A stretch of DNA of 64,000 nt, from contig CAWCFK010000018.1 of NCBI GenBank assembly GCA_963794685.1, positions 62,001 to 126,000 of the forward strand. The letters are read 5' to 3'. The stretch is from CAVTWH01 sp963794685. GTDB lineage: Bacteria; Actinomycetota; Actinomycetes; Mycobacteriales; Micromonosporaceae. Under the pieces are notes generated by a model. It was not told where the DNA came from and made no database searches. It worked only from the letters and a program-made list of their open reading frames with translations. A program made the translations under genes and the position numbers. Positions 10,701 to 25,272 of the stretch are shown in pieces; the first letter of the stretch is position 1, and the number at the start of each line of letters is the position of its first letter.

Positions 10701-11346
10701 GCGCGGCCACCGGCAGCTCCTCGACGCGGCCGTGGTGGCTGTGCGCCGCGACGACCTGACCCAGCTCGCCGCTTACGTCGTGCCGGCCGGACCTGTCCCG
10801 CCGGACGCCGCCGAGCTGCGCCGGTACCTGCGCGAGCGGCTGCCCGCGCACATGGTGCCCGTGCACTGGACGGTGCTGGCCGCCCTGCCGACCGGCGTCA
10901 CCGGCAAACTCGACCTGTCCGCCCTTCCCCCGCCGCTGACCGCACCGCCGACGGCGCCGCCGACCGCGACGGCAGCGCGGACGGCGGTCGCGGACGGTGC
11001 GCCGACCGCTGGCGACGACGGATCCGGTGCGCCGCTGGCGGCCGTCCTGGCGGTCTGGCAGGCGGTGCTCGGAGTCACCGGGATCGGCCCCGACGACGAG
11101 TTCTTCGACCTGGGCGGCAACTCGATGGCCGCGATCCGGGTGCATGCCCGGATCCGCGACACCCTCGACGTCGACCTGCCGCTGCGCGCCATGTTCGAGG
11201 CCACCACGCCGGCCGCCCTGGCCCGGGCGATCCTCGACGAGATCGTCCGCGAGGTCGCCGAACTCAGCGACGAGCAGCTGCTGGCCCTCGCCCCGCCCGC
11301 CGACCAGCCGACCGACGCTCCGCCCGCGGTCCACACCAGCCACTAG
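4800..11346 (+). CDS. Nonribosomal peptide synthetase, C-A-T-C-A-T (one frameshift near 5421)
   Basis: The product has about 2180 residues once the frameshift is bridged. Domains in approximate order are C1 (40-470, active motif HHLALDA, with Ala for the usual Gly), A1 (485-960), T1 (GGHSL near 1033), C2 (1090-1510, HHIAWDG intact), A2 (1543-2030) and T2 (GGNSM near 2105), followed by an acidic tail. My reading of the ten A1 pocket residues is DAWQMATIDK, which I cannot assign. A2 reads VDMDVVSITK: the Asp235 that binds the alpha-amino group is Val and Asp moves to 236, a pattern known for beta-amino acids such as beta-alanine. The C1 frame changes at about 5421 (CCG-C-TAC); dropping one C restores PYVDYASWQQ. 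The ATG at 4800 is the first start and has a GGAG 12 bp upstream. The gene probably receives the PKS chain and passes the product to the next NRPS. Confidence 0.88.
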
Positions 11347-11361
11347 GCACCGGGAGCCCCG

Positions 11362-18225
<6,864 letters not shown>

Positions 18226-19058
18226 CCCGGCGCTGTTCTGCGTGCACCCCGGTGGGGGCAGCGCGCACTGGTACGAGGAGCTGGCGACCAACCTCCCGGA
18301 CGGGATGCCGGTCGCCGCGTTCCACCACCCGGGTGTCGTCGAGCCGGGCGACGCGGCCTGCTCCACCGAGCAGTTGGCCCGTCGCTACCTGCGCCAGGTG
18401 CTCGCCGCGCAGCCGGTCGGGCGGTACCGGCTGTTCGGCTGGTGCGGCGGAGCGCCGATCGTGTGGGAGCTGGCGACGCTGCTGCGCGCCGGTGGCGCCG
18501 ACGTCACGTTGGTGCTGCTCGACCCGGTGCTACAGGACGACACGGTCACCGTGAGCGGCGGAGAGTCCCTGGAGTTGCTGTCCGACTGCGACCGCGCCTA
18601 CACCGACCTGACGGCCGAAACGGACCCGGAGCGGCGGCAGGAGCTGCGGCAGCGCATCGCCGAGCTGCTCGACGAGATTCTCATCGGCGGTCACGGCGAC
18701 CCCGCGTCGGCCGCCGACGACGAGGTGTGGCCGGTGGCGGTACGCAGCTGGCTGCTGCAGATGCAGACCCGGCTGTCCTACCGGTACCGCCCCGCGCCGC
18801 TCTCCGTGCACCTGCTGGCCTGCGACGAGCTGGCCGGCGGCATCCACGAGGGGCTGGCCGGCCTCGGCTTCGACGACTATCTCGCCCACTGGCGGGCACT
18901 GGCCGGCGAAGGGGTGCAGGTCCACCGGGTGCACGGCGGCAACACCACGTCGATGTTGCCGCCGCACAGCGCCGGCCTCGGCGCGCTGGTCGGACGCCTG
19001 CTGACCGACGACGACCGGGGCCGCTACTGATCCCCGCCGCCTTGTGCCAGGATGCCGT

Positions 19059-20009
19059 GTGACCGTCGAGCCGTCCGGATTGCCCGAGACGCTCGTCGCC
19101 GACCTCGAACGCCTACGGTCGATGTCGGACGGATTCGAACGCAACGGCGTCCTGCACCGGATGACCCCCCGCGCGGCCGAGTACGGCGAGCCGTTACGCC
19201 GGATCCGCGCGGCAGGGCCCGGTCGGCTGCGCGCGGTCGCGCTGGAGGCCCTGGCGCATGTCGCTGGCGAAGCCGGTCTCCCCGCGGCCGACATCGCGAC
19301 AATCGAGCGTCTCATCGGCGTCAAGGCGTCCGTTGATTCCGCCCGGGGCATCGATGCCTGCTGGAACCGTTGGATCTGCGTACCGGGAGGGGATCAGGCC
19401 GGCATCGTCGAGGAGCTCGGACTCACCGGGGCCCGTCCGGTCACGTTTGCGTTGGGCGCGTCCGTCGTCGAGGGGCAGACCCACGGCGGCGAGTGTGACC
19501 TCGTCTTCGTCACGCCCCAGATCAACCGGTGGACCGCGATCGTCGGCACCTGGTGCGACCCCGTCGACGACGAACGGCACGCGGAGGTCAAGGCCGCCGT
19601 CGAGCGCCTCAGTGCGCGGTTCGGAGAGGCGCACGCGTTCTACTTCGGATCGCAGAATGACGGCACAGCGTGGTTGGTCGCCCGTGCGGGCGTCACCATT
19701 CGACGGTTCAGCGACGTGTCGGCCCACTGGGCCCTCGGCGAACCGTTGCCCATCGAGCGGGAGCACCTGGACCGGGTCGGCCTGACCGGATCACCCGAGC
19801 AGTACCTCGACTCGACCGACCGCGCCATCCGGGACGCGATTTTCGAGTTCACCTTCGCCTGTACGGCTCGTGAGGTGGCCGACGCGCTGAGCCTGAACAT
19901 CGTGTGGTGGCAGCCGGACGACGACACCGACATCAGCGGGCAGGGACTGCTCGCCGCGACCCCCGGCGCCGGCCGCACTCTCGTCCCGCCGGGCGCCTTC
20001 GACATCTGA
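19059..20009 (+). CDS. Conserved-looking protein of unknown function
   Basis: A soluble protein of about 316 residues with no signal peptide or membrane segment; I do not recognise the family. Notable features are a helical N-terminal third with Ala/Glu/Leu-rich repeats (residues about 40-95), and a central beta-rich part with GARPVTFALGAS, GGECDLVFVTPQ, WTAIVGTWCDP and FYFGSQNDGTAWLVARAG. The pattern of a threshold-like comparison of sequence modules is common in uncharacterised actinobacterial proteins, but no catalytic motif can be named. The GTG at 19059 is preferred over the GTG at 19044 because AGGA lies 7 bp upstream. It starts 29 bp after the thioesterase stop and could be read through from the NRPS operon. 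A strong terminator follows, so it marks the 3' end of the plus-strand block. Confidence 0.6.
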   Translation: MTVEPSGLPETLVADLERLRSMSDGFERNGVLHRMTPRAAEYGEPLRRIRAAGPGRLRAVALEALAHVAGEAGLPAADIATIERLIGVKASVDSARGIDACWNRWICVPGGDQAGIVEELGLTGARPVTFALGASVVEGQTHGGECDLVFVTPQINRWTAIVGTWCDPVDDERHAEVKAAVERLSARFGEAHAFYFGSQNDGTAWLVARAGVTIRRFSDVSAHWALGEPLPIEREHLDRVGLTGSPEQYLDSTDRAIRDAIFEFTFACTAREVADALSLNIVWWQPDDDTDISGQGLLAATPGAGRTLVPPGAFDI

Positions 20010-20026
20010 TACCGCGACGTCCACCC

Positions 20027-20064
20027 CGGCCCGACCGCGCGGTGATCAACGCGCGGTCGGGCCG
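20027..20064. terminator. 15-bp-stem hairpin terminator between convergent genes
   Basis: The arms at 20027-20041 and 20050-20064 are perfectly complementary (CGGCCCGACCGCGCG and its inverse) around an 8-base loop. It sits between the plus-strand unknown gene and the minus-strand RidA gene. It lacks a T-tract, as usual for actinobacterial terminators, and is likely bidirectional. Confidence 0.75.
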
Positions 20065-20101
20065 AGATGAGGTGGCACGCGTTGTCGGGTCAACCGCCGC
20101 G

Positions 20102-20491
20102 TCAGATGACGGCGACGGCGTCGATCTCGACGAGGAAGCCGGGGCCCAGGCCGGAGACGACGTGGACCGTGATGGCCGGCGGCGGGTCAGCGGGGTTCCA
20201 TACCTGCCGGAAGGCGGCCGCGCCGTCCTCGAACGTGTGGCCGTCGGCCACGGCGATCCGCCAGTGCACGATGTTCGCCAGGCTCGCCCCCTCGCTGTCC
20301 AGGATGGTCGCGAGGTTGCGCATCGCCTGCACGGCCTGTTCCGCGACGGTGGGTCCGACGATCTTTCCGTCGGCGTCGACGCCGTTCTGCCCGCCGATGT
20401 AGATCGTCTTCGTCGGCTGTTCCACCACGACCGCTTGGCTGAAGGCGGGGCTGCGGTGGAGCCCTTCCGGGTTGATGTGTCGGGTGCTCAT
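20102..20491 (-). CDS. RidA family protein (enamine/imine deaminase-like)
   Basis: A 129-residue RidA/YjgF/UK114 family protein. These trimeric enzymes hydrolyse reactive enamine or imine intermediates. The family fold is seen in the regularly spaced blocks SPAFSQAVVV, IYIGGQNGVDADG, QAMRNLATILDSEGAS and ITVHVVSGLGPGFLVEIDAVAV. The typical active-site Arg after the central block is not obvious in this paralogue, so the reaction is uncertain. The start at 20491 is chosen over a longer frame because GGGAGGG lies 7 bp upstream. It is transcribed divergently from the CGNR regulator gene, with a shared 67-bp intergenic region that holds two operator-like repeats. Control by that regulator is likely. 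Confidence 0.85.
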   Translation of the reverse strand: MSTRHINPEGLHRSPAFSQAVVVEQPTKTIYIGGQNGVDADGKIVGPTVAEQAVQAMRNLATILDSEGASLANIVHWRIAVADGHTFEDGAAAFRQVWNPADPPPAITVHVVSGLGPGFLVEIDAVAVI

Positions 20492-20514
20492 GGGTCGCCC
20501 TCCCTGCTCACGAA

Positions 20515-20556
20515 ACCAGTAATAGGGGTTACTCCTCAACACCAGTTATAGTGGTT
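20515..20556 (+). promoter_or_regulatory. Tandem 16-bp dyads in the RidA/CGNR divergent promoter
   Basis: Two direct copies, ACCAGTAATAGGGGTT (20515-20530) and ACCAGTTATAGTGGTT (20541-20556), differ at two positions. They lie 26 bp apart, and each has ACC...GGTT dyad symmetry. The second ends 2 bp before the regulator ATG at 20559. TATAGT at 20548-20553 is well placed as a -10 for a leaderless transcript of the regulator. This is probably the binding site of the CGNR protein (inference). Confidence 0.55.
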
Positions 20557-20558
20557 TC

Positions 20559-21182
20559 ATGCGGACCTTCGCAACCGGACGGGTACTGCACGATCCCAAA
20601 GGAGGGTCGTTCTGGTTCGACGCCGGCGCGCTCTGCCTGGACTTCGCCCACACCGGCGGCGAGGGCCGGTACGCGGTGTTCGAAACCCTGCGCCGACCCG
20701 CCGACCTCGGCGACTGGCTGGCCCAGCCGCCGCTGACCGCAGTCCTGACGAGCGCGGTGACCGCCCGCGAGTTGATCGCGGCGAAGGCGCTCCGCCAGGC
20801 GATCTGGGACACGGCGCACGCCCAGGCGGCAGGTCAACCGCTGAGCGCCGATGCGATCGCGACCATCAACCGGGCCGCGGCCGCGGCTCCACTGGTCCCC
20901 GAGCTTGCCGACGACGCCACGACTGCGAGGGACGGCGCCACCACCGCGAGCTGGGCGCTGCCGGTACGGACCACGCAAGCGCTCTCCACCTTGGCGCGGG
21001 AGATGATCGAGCTGCTGTCCGGGCCATTGGCCGGCCGGATCCGGGAGTGCGCCGGCGACAACTGCCCGCTGGTGTTCGTCGACTCGTCCCGGCCGGGGGC
21101 CAGGCGCTGGTGCGCGATGGAGCGCTGCGGCAACCGCCACAAACTGCGGGCGCTGCGCGCCCGCCGGGCCACCGACCCGTGA
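20559..21182 (+). CDS. ABATE/CGNR zinc-finger transcriptional regulator
   Basis: A 207-residue protein. The N-terminal part (about 15-150) matches the ABATE stress-response domain, with FWFDAGALCLDFAHT at its start. The C-terminal 45 residues form a CGNR zinc finger: ECAGDNC, then RRWCAMERCGNRHK, giving four Cys ligands and the family's CGNR signature, followed by a basic tail for DNA contact. It is divergent from the RidA gene and probably autoregulates through the tandem dyads. No ribosome site precedes the ATG at 20559 and a -10-like TATAGT sits 6 bp before it, so translation is probably leaderless. Confidence 0.85.
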   Translation: MRTFATGRVLHDPKGGSFWFDAGALCLDFAHTGGEGRYAVFETLRRPADLGDWLAQPPLTAVLTSAVTARELIAAKALRQAIWDTAHAQAAGQPLSADAIATINRAAAAAPLVPELADDATTARDGATTASWALPVRTTQALSTLAREMIELLSGPLAGRIRECAGDNCPLVFVDSSRPGARRWCAMERCGNRHKLRALRARRATDP

Positions 21183-21235
21183 CGCCCGAGCCACTCGCGT
21201 CGGCGGGTTCGCGGGCCGGCCGGTAGCCTCGCGTG

Positions 21236-21790
21236 GTGCGGATCGTATTGCTGGGAGCCCCGGGCGCGGGCAAGGGTACGCAGGCGTCGGCCGTCGCGGA
21301 ACACTTCGGCGTGCCGTCCATCTCGACCGGCGAGATATTCCGGGCCGAGGCCGACCGCGGGACGCCGCTCGGCCAGCGGCTCGCACCGCTGCTCAGCTCG
21401 GGTGAGCTGGTGCCGGAGGACATCGCCGTCGCGGTCGTCCGGGAGCGGCTGGCGGCGACCGATACCGCGGACGGATTCGTGCTCGACGGCTTCCCGCGTT
21501 CGGTCGGCCAGGCCCAGGCGCTCGACGCGCTGCTGGCCGCCGACGGCCACGCCCTCGACGCGGTGATCGATCTGGTCGTCGACCGGAATGAGGTGCTGCG
21601 CCGGTTGGCCGGTCGGGGTCGGCCGGACGACCATCCGGACACGGTGGCCACCCGGTTGGACGCCTACGAGACCGAGAACGGGCCGCTGATCGACTTCTAC
21701 CGTGCGGGGAACAGGCTCGCCGAGGTCGAGGCCGCCGGTCCGGTCGCCGTGGTCACGGCCCGGGTGACTGCCGCAGCCCGGCGGGACTGA
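21236..21790 (+). CDS. adk: Adenylate kinase (short form)
   Basis: The protein has 184 residues and starts with the P-loop GAPGAGKGTQ. STGEIFRAE, DGFPRS and RGRPDDHPDTVATRL follow, which are the AMP-binding, core and post-LID arginine motifs of adenylate kinase (ATP + AMP to 2 ADP). The LID is the short form without zinc Cys. It sits alone here rather than beside secY and ribosomal genes, so it is probably a second copy. Two adjacent GTG codons (21233 and 21236) are possible starts; the second gives the usual VRIVLLGAPG beginning. Confidence 0.87.
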   Translation: MRIVLLGAPGAGKGTQASAVAEHFGVPSISTGEIFRAEADRGTPLGQRLAPLLSSGELVPEDIAVAVVRERLAATDTADGFVLDGFPRSVGQAQALDALLAADGHALDAVIDLVVDRNEVLRRLAGRGRPDDHPDTVATRLDAYETENGPLIDFYRAGNRLAEVEAAGPVAVVTARVTAAARRD

Positions 21791-21853
21791 CTGGCGCGAT
21801 CCCCGTACGCTGCGGACGTCAGCGAGCGTTGTCTATGAGATGAGTACCCGGCC

Positions 21854-23368
21854 ATGGTGCCCGGCTCCATTGCGTTGCCCCTCGCGGCCCTGATCCTGGC
21901 CGCCTACCTCGGCTACCGCCGGATCTCGCCGAGACTGCGCCGGGTCCAGAGTGGACCGCCCACCATCGAGCTGCGGGATGAGCCGCCAGCCGTGGTGAAC
22001 CTGCTCGTCAACCAGTTGGTCGACGCGCCGCAGGCGGCCAGTGCCACGCTGCTCGACCTGGCCGCCCGGCGGATCCTGGAGATCTACCAGGTCGCGGACG
22101 AGCCCGGCCAGACGCTGGTGCGGGTGGCCACGGCGCCACTGCCGGCCGACGCCCCGGCCTTCGAACGCCGGGTGTACGAACGGGTCGAGCGCCTTGCGGG
22201 CAGCCGGTTGACGCCGGTCACCGCGCTGATCGCGGCGCACTCCCCGGGCGGGTACCACTGGCAGCGGCACCTGGTCCGCGAAGTGGTGCTGGCCGCGAGG
22301 CGCCGTGGGCTGGTCGGGTACGTCGAGGCCGGCTGCGGCCTGCCCGTGCTCACCGCGGCGCTGGCGAGCGGGGTGGCACTCGCCGCGCTGCTGCCGCACG
22401 GCGACTCGCACGGCAACTCGCACGGCAACTCGCACGGCGGGTTGGCGCTGCTGCTCGGGGTCTGGCTGCTGGCGACGCTGATCGGCGGCTTTCTGCTCGC
22501 CTACGTGTCGTTCAGCGGTTCGAACGTGCGGCCGGACCGGTACACCCCTGCCGGCCGCGCCGCCACCGCGCACTGGCTGGGGGTGGCCGACTGGCTGCGC
22601 GGCCACGAGCCGCTGCGTGACCTGCCGCCGGCCGCGGTCGCGATCTGGGATCGCTACCTCGCCTACGCGGCCGCGCTGAACACCAGCCCGCACGCGGTGC
22701 GGGTGCTCGACTTCGAGACGGTCGGCCGCAGTGACGTGCTCTTCTCGACGCACACCGGGGCGCGCCGGCCGGTGCGCGTGCGCTACTGGCAGCGGCGGCC
22801 GTGGCTGCGCCTGTTCGGCCGGGCGTCGGCCCGCGCGAGTCTGATCTGGGGGCTGCTCAGCCTGCCGATCTGGGCGGCTGCCGGCTGGGTGGTCGATGCC
22901 GAGCTGTCCCACGGGTACCTGTGGGGCCTGCTCCTCGCGCTCGTTGCGGTGCAGTTGCTGCGTGCCGGGTACCGGATCGTGCGCGCCGCCCTCGACCTCG
23001 CCCACCCGGTCCAGGTGACCGGCACGGTGCTCGACGTCACGGTCGGCTCGTTGCAGCGCAGCGCCGACCACAGCCGGCCGGGCTTCGACCTGCCGGACCT
23101 GCCGACGCACTACTACCTGGTGGTGGACGACGGCAGCACGGACGAGCTGCGCCCCTGGCTGGTCAACCGGGATCTGGCCCGGGGCCGCCAGATGGAGCCG
23201 ATGCCGGTACACGCCAACCCGGTCCGCTTCGCCGCCTGGCACGAGGCGCTGGTACGCCCGTTCTTCCAGCCGGGTGACCGGATACGCCTCACCGGCCAGC
23301 CGTGGAGCCGGTTCGTCATCGCCCTGAAGCCGGCATCAGCCGACCCCCGTGCCGGCAAGCGGGACTGA
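21854..23368 (+). CDS. DUF2207-like membrane protein
   Basis: A 504-residue integral membrane protein. It has an N-terminal anchor (LPLAALILAAYLGY), a helix pair near residues 170-225 (ALASGVALAALLP and LALLLGVWLLATLIGG), and another pair near 330-375 (LIWGLLSLPIWAAAGW and LWGLLLALVAVQLL). The stretch VAIWDRYLAYAAALN is characteristic of the DUF2207 C-terminal region, and the cytosolic tail is beta-rich. The protein has no known enzymatic role. A short SHGN repeat lies between the first membrane helices. It is convergent with the transglutaminase-like gene, with only 7 bp between stops. Confidence 0.7.
   Translation: MVPGSIALPLAALILAAYLGYRRISPRLRRVQSGPPTIELRDEPPAVVNLLVNQLVDAPQAASATLLDLAARRILEIYQVADEPGQTLVRVATAPLPADAPAFERRVYERVERLAGSRLTPVTALIAAHSPGGYHWQRHLVREVVLAARRRGLVGYVEAGCGLPVLTAALASGVALAALLPHGDSHGNSHGNSHGGLALLLGVWLLATLIGGFLLAYVSFSGSNVRPDRYTPAGRAATAHWLGVADWLRGHEPLRDLPPAAVAIWDRYLAYAAALNTSPHAVRVLDFETVGRSDVLFSTHTGARRPVRVRYWQRRPWLRLFGRASARASLIWGLLSLPIWAAAGWVVDAELSHGYLWGLLLALVAVQLLRAGYRIVRAALDLAHPVQVTGTVLDVTVGSLQRSADHSRPGFDLPDLPTHYYLVVDDGSTDELRPWLVNRDLARGRQMEPMPVHANPVRFAAWHEALVRPFFQPGDRIRLTGQPWSRFVIALKPASADPRAGKRD
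22403..22438 (+). repeat. 12-bp tandem repeat encoding (D/N)SHG x3
   Basis: Three consecutive 12-bp units inside the DUF2207-like gene encode His/Ser/Asn-rich residues in a loop between membrane segments. It is likely a slippage product, and the His residues could bind metal weakly (speculative). Confidence 0.8.
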
Positions 23369-23375
23369 CTGTCCG

Positions 23376-24266
23376 TCAGCCGATTGCGATGACGCCCACC
23401 AGGCGGCTGGTGGTCAGCTGCCCGCCCGGTGGTCCGACGAAAGTGCCCGAGGTGGGCGCCACGTCGGAGTAGTCCCGGCCGACCGCGACGGTGACGTAGC
23501 GGCCGTCGGTGCGCCGGCCGTGGCACGGGTCGAAGGCGACCGCCACGGCCGCGTCCCGGTCGGCGACGAGGACCTCGACCCAGGCGTGCGTACCGCCCTG
23601 GCCCAGCAGGTGCCCGGAGACGTACCGGGCCGGCAGCCCGGCCAGCTGGCACACCGCCACCATCACGTGCGCGGAGTCCTGGCAGACCCCGCGCCCGCCG
23701 GCGAGCGCCTCAGCGGCCGTGGTCAGCACGTTGGTCAGGCCGTACTCGTAGCCGATCGCCTCGTGTACCCGGCGGCAGGCCCGGTCGGCGACCTCCAGCG
23801 GGCCGCCACCGGCGCGCGTCACCGCCGCCGCCAGCCTGCGCAGCCGGTCGTCGGGGGCGGTCAACCGGGTCGGCGTGCGCAACCGCGGATCGTCGAGCAG
23901 GGCCGGGTCCAGTCGCTCGGGGCGCTCGTCGCGGACCCGGTCGAGGATGGCGTCGATACGGAACTCGACGGCTTCGGCGACGTAGGGCGCGCTGAGGTGT
24001 ACCACCGTGTTGCCGGTCTGATCCTGACTTGTCCGGCGGCGCGCCGTGGTGCCGGACACCGTCACGGCATGCGCGCGGCGGCGGGTGTCGCCGTGCCGCT
24101 GGCGGGGGACCGCGACCAGGCGCTGGGACAGCGCCGTGACCGGGGCGGCGTAGCTGTACCGGAAGCTCTGCTCGATGCGGTAGGTGATCCGGCGCGCAAC
24201 GGCGAGATCCAGCGTGGTGTGGTCGAGCAGCGGCGCGGTGAAGTCGGCCGGCGGGGCGTCGGTCAT
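23376..24266 (-). CDS. Transglutaminase-like superfamily protein
   Basis: A 296-residue protein with an N-terminal bacterial transglutaminase-like beta domain (YRIEQSFRYSYAAPVTALSQRL) and a C-terminal papain-like core. The triad is complete: Cys in GRGVCQDSAHVM, His in GGTHAWVEVLV and Asp in AFDPCHGR. Family members act as cysteine proteases or amidases, often with peptide-ligase partners; none is nearby. The start at 24266 has GAGGAA 6 bp upstream and overlaps the stop of the preceding minus-strand paralogue by 4 bp, so the two genes form an operon. Confidence 0.85.
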   Translation of the reverse strand: MTDAPPADFTAPLLDHTTLDLAVARRITYRIEQSFRYSYAAPVTALSQRLVAVPRQRHGDTRRRAHAVTVSGTTARRRTSQDQTGNTVVHLSAPYVAEAVEFRIDAILDRVRDERPERLDPALLDDPRLRTPTRLTAPDDRLRRLAAAVTRAGGGPLEVADRACRRVHEAIGYEYGLTNVLTTAAEALAGGRGVCQDSAHVMVAVCQLAGLPARYVSGHLLGQGGTHAWVEVLVADRDAAVAVAFDPCHGRRTDGRYVTVAVGRDYSDVAPTSGTFVGPPGGQLTTSRLVGVIAIG

Positions 24267-25078
24267 CGCGGTTCCTCGTCCGACCAGACGGTCATCGACT
24301 CCAGGTTCGGCGCGCCGAAGGTGGTGGCCATCGCCACGTCGGAGGCGTCCCGGCCGCGGCCGATGAGGATGCGGCCCTTGCGCGGCCGGTTGTTGCGCGG
24401 GTCGAAGGTCCACCACCGGTCACCGAGCCAGACCTCCATCCAGGCGGCGAAGTCCATCGGCGCGGGATCCGGGGGCACGTCCATGTCGGGCAGGTAGCCG
24501 AAGACATAGCGGGCCGGGATGTTCAGTGCGCGGCAGAAGGAGATCGCCAGGTGGGTGAAGTCACGGCAGACGCCGAACCCGGTGTTGTTCACGTCCACCG
24601 CGGTCGAGGCCGGGCCGCTGCTGCCGTACTGGAAGGTCAGGTGGTCGTTGACGTAGTCGCAGATCGCCTGGACCCGGCGGTACCCCTGCGGCATCGCCCC
24701 GAAGCGCGACCACGCCTCGTCGCCGAGCATGTCGGGCAGGCAGTAGCGGCTGGGCAGCGTGTAGACCAGCGAGTCGTCGGGCAGCCGCTCCGGCGGCAAC
24801 TCCGGGGCCTGCTCGTCGACCGCCTCGGTGGCATCGGGTACCTGCACCAGGGCGTCGTAGCGCAGCACCGACCGGCCGGTCGGCAGCACCAGCCGTACGC
24901 AGGAGTTCTGGTAGGCGTCGGTGTAGTGGCGGATCGGCTGGTCGGGCTTGATGACCCAGCTCTGCTCGCAGATGGCCACCGGTCCGGTGCCGAGCGGTTC
25001 GACCTGGAAAACGGTCGGCGTATCCACGGCAGCGGCGTAGACGAACTCACACCCGACACGTACCCGTCGCTGGTCCAC
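24263..25078 (-). CDS. Transglutaminase-like protein, catalytic His apparently replaced
   Basis: A 271-residue paralogue of the next gene, with a beta-rich N-terminal domain and a transglutaminase core. The Cys is present (GFGVCRDFTHLA) and so is the Asp (WWTFDPRNN), but the HAW position reads MDFAAWMEVW, with Ala for His. The His in DFTHLA is a different conserved residue. Such FAAW variants may be a real subfamily with altered or absent catalysis. It starts with GTG at 25078 and heads a two-gene operon. It is divergent from the LacI gene. Confidence 0.82.
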   Translation of the reverse strand: MDQRRVRVGCEFVYAAAVDTPTVFQVEPLGTGPVAICEQSWVIKPDQPIRHYTDAYQNSCVRLVLPTGRSVLRYDALVQVPDATEAVDEQAPELPPERLPDDSLVYTLPSRYCLPDMLGDEAWSRFGAMPQGYRRVQAICDYVNDHLTFQYGSSGPASTAVDVNNTGFGVCRDFTHLAISFCRALNIPARYVFGYLPDMDVPPDPAPMDFAAWMEVWLGDRWWTFDPRNNRPRKGRILIGRGRDASDVAMATTFGAPNLESMTVWSDEEPR

Positions 25079-25230
25079 ACCCCATCGTGCGTGCCATTTG
25101 TTTCAACCGCATTGCCACACCGCAGCCCGCACAGCCGCGGTCGCGATGGGTCCGCCTGCTACGCGGAGCGCTCAGAATTTGATCAGAGGAGCACTTGACT
25201 TCGATGATCGACAGGGTTTGACTCATGTCA

Positions 25231-25240
25231 CAAACGTTTG
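25231..25240 (+). promoter_or_regulatory. LacI-type operator CAAACGTTTG
   Basis: A perfect 10-bp palindrome with central CG, the classic core of LacI/GalR-family operators. It lies 33 bp before the LacI start at 25273, in a stretch of relatively low GC that also contains two TTGACT hexamers (25195 and 25218). Autoregulation is the likely role. Confidence 0.6.
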
Positions 25241-25272
25241 CAGAAGATGGTCAGCCTCGTCCGAGGAGCTCC

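Noticed and set aside
20041..20551. Plus-strand open frame opposite RidA
   Set aside because: RidA family blocks are clear on the minus strand with a good ribosome site.
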